A stretch of DNA of 5,752 bases. Origin: Balneolaceae bacterium (GTDB taxonomy: Bacteria > Bacteroidota > Rhodothermia > Balneolales > Balneolaceae). Positions 5,281 to 5,752 of the stretch are shown here, one piece after another. Every line of letters starts with the position of its first letter. Positions within the stretch are counted from its first letter, which is position 1. Location: assembly GCA_007129085.1 (NCBI GenBank), contig SKWF01000315.1, positions 1 through 5,752 of the forward strand, in the 5' to 3' direction. Both the position numbers and the translations under genes were made by a program. Under the pieces are notes generated by a model. The model did no database searches, had not been told where the DNA came from, and saw nothing but the letters and a program-made list of their open reading frames with translations.

Positions 5281-5752
5281 ATGAAGATCAAAAATATTTC
5301 TCTACCTGAAGCGCCTTTGTTCCTTGCACCAATGGAGGACGTTACTGATTCTCCCTTTCGGCAAATTTGTAAAAAGAAAGGGGCCAATGTTGTATACACA
5401 GAGTTCATCAGCTCCGAGGCGATGATCCGTGATTCGGACATTGCACAACATAAAATGTTTTACGAAGAGATTGAACGCCCGTTCGGCATTCAAATTTTTG
5501 GCGGTCGCGAAGAGGCGATGGAGGGCGGCACAAAAGTTGCCAAAGCCAACAACCCCGACCTTATCGATATTAATTTCGGCTGCCCGGTTTATAAAATCGT
5601 AAAAAAAGGTGCCGGAGCCGGATGTCTGAAAGATTTAGCCATGATGGAGCGCATGGCCGGAACCGTTGTTGATGCTGCCGGAGACACACCCGTTACGGTT
5701 AAAACCCGCCTCGGCTGGGATGATGACACCATCAGAATTCAAGAAGTAGCCT
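5281..5752 (+). CDS. dusB: tRNA-dihydrouridine synthase, DusB-like, 3' end outside window
   Basis: 157 residues are visible, about half of a typical 320-350-residue Dus enzyme; the frame stays open to the edge. Dus proteins are FMN enzymes that reduce uridines in the tRNA D-loop using NADPH. Seen: the FMN-binding LAPMEDVTDSPFR (15-27), the TEFISSEAM segment (40-48), QIFGG (71-75), DINFGCPVYKIVKKGAGAGCL (96-116) with the probable catalytic Cys101, and VTVKTRLGW (138-146) with a likely FMN-contacting Lys141. The (Y/P)KIVKKGAG pattern favours the DusB branch over DusA or DusC, but subfamily assignment from half a protein is provisional. The ATG is the first in frame, eight residues ahead of the conserved barrel entry. 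No Shine-Dalgarno is visible in the A/T-rich leader. Confidence 0.93.
   Translation, partial: MKIKNISLPEAPLFLAPMEDVTDSPFRQICKKKGANVVYTEFISSEAMIRDSDIAQHKMFYEEIERPFGIQIFGGREEAMEGGTKVAKANNPDLIDINFGCPVYKIVKKGAGAGCLKDLAMMERMAGTVVDAAGDTPVTVKTRLGWDDDTIRIQEVA

Overview
This window looks like a compact housekeeping stretch of a bacterial chromosome from the Bacteroidota/Balneolota side of the FCB group. A Balneolaceae-like marine lineage is my best guess. That inference rests on four things: moderate GC, mostly absent Shine-Dalgarno sequences, a DUF3667-like membrane protein, and a TIGR02757/DUF2400 gene. No mobile element, CRISPR array, rRNA or tRNA is visible.

Left part (1-1139): the 3' end of a TIGR02757-family gene on the + strand converges, with a 6-base gap, on a small five-helix membrane protein gene on the - strand. 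The latter resembles the membrane part of DUF3667 proteins. A 145-base divergent spacer (1140-1284) follows. It holds a sigma70-like promoter for rpsU and a perfect 8-bp inverted repeat centred on its -10 element.

Middle (1285-3898): rpsU (ribosomal protein bS21, + strand) ends tail to tail with radA, the two stop codons sharing bases. A 9-bp hairpin that may terminate rpsU lies inside the radA coding end. radA (- strand) follows a UPF0104/flippase-like membrane protein gene by 11 bases, so the two are probably co-transcribed. Both appear to start with TTG.

Right part (3899-5752): a strong hairpin terminator separates that pair from fbaB, a class I fructose-bisphosphate aldolase of the FbaB/DhnA type on the - strand. 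fbaB has the only convincing Shine-Dalgarno in the window. A 188-base divergent spacer separates it from dusB (tRNA-dihydrouridine synthase, + strand), which runs off the right edge. The spacer contains a palindromic ATTATAAT that reads as a perfect -10 on both strands, and a cluster of TGGAA motifs.

The genes do not form one pathway: they cover translation (rpsU, dusB), recombination repair (radA), central carbon metabolism (fbaB) and envelope functions (two membrane proteins). I found no convincing undescribed system. The items most worth checking are regulatory: the operator-like repeat at rpsU, the hairpin inside radA, the shared -10 between fbaB and dusB, and the TTG starts.
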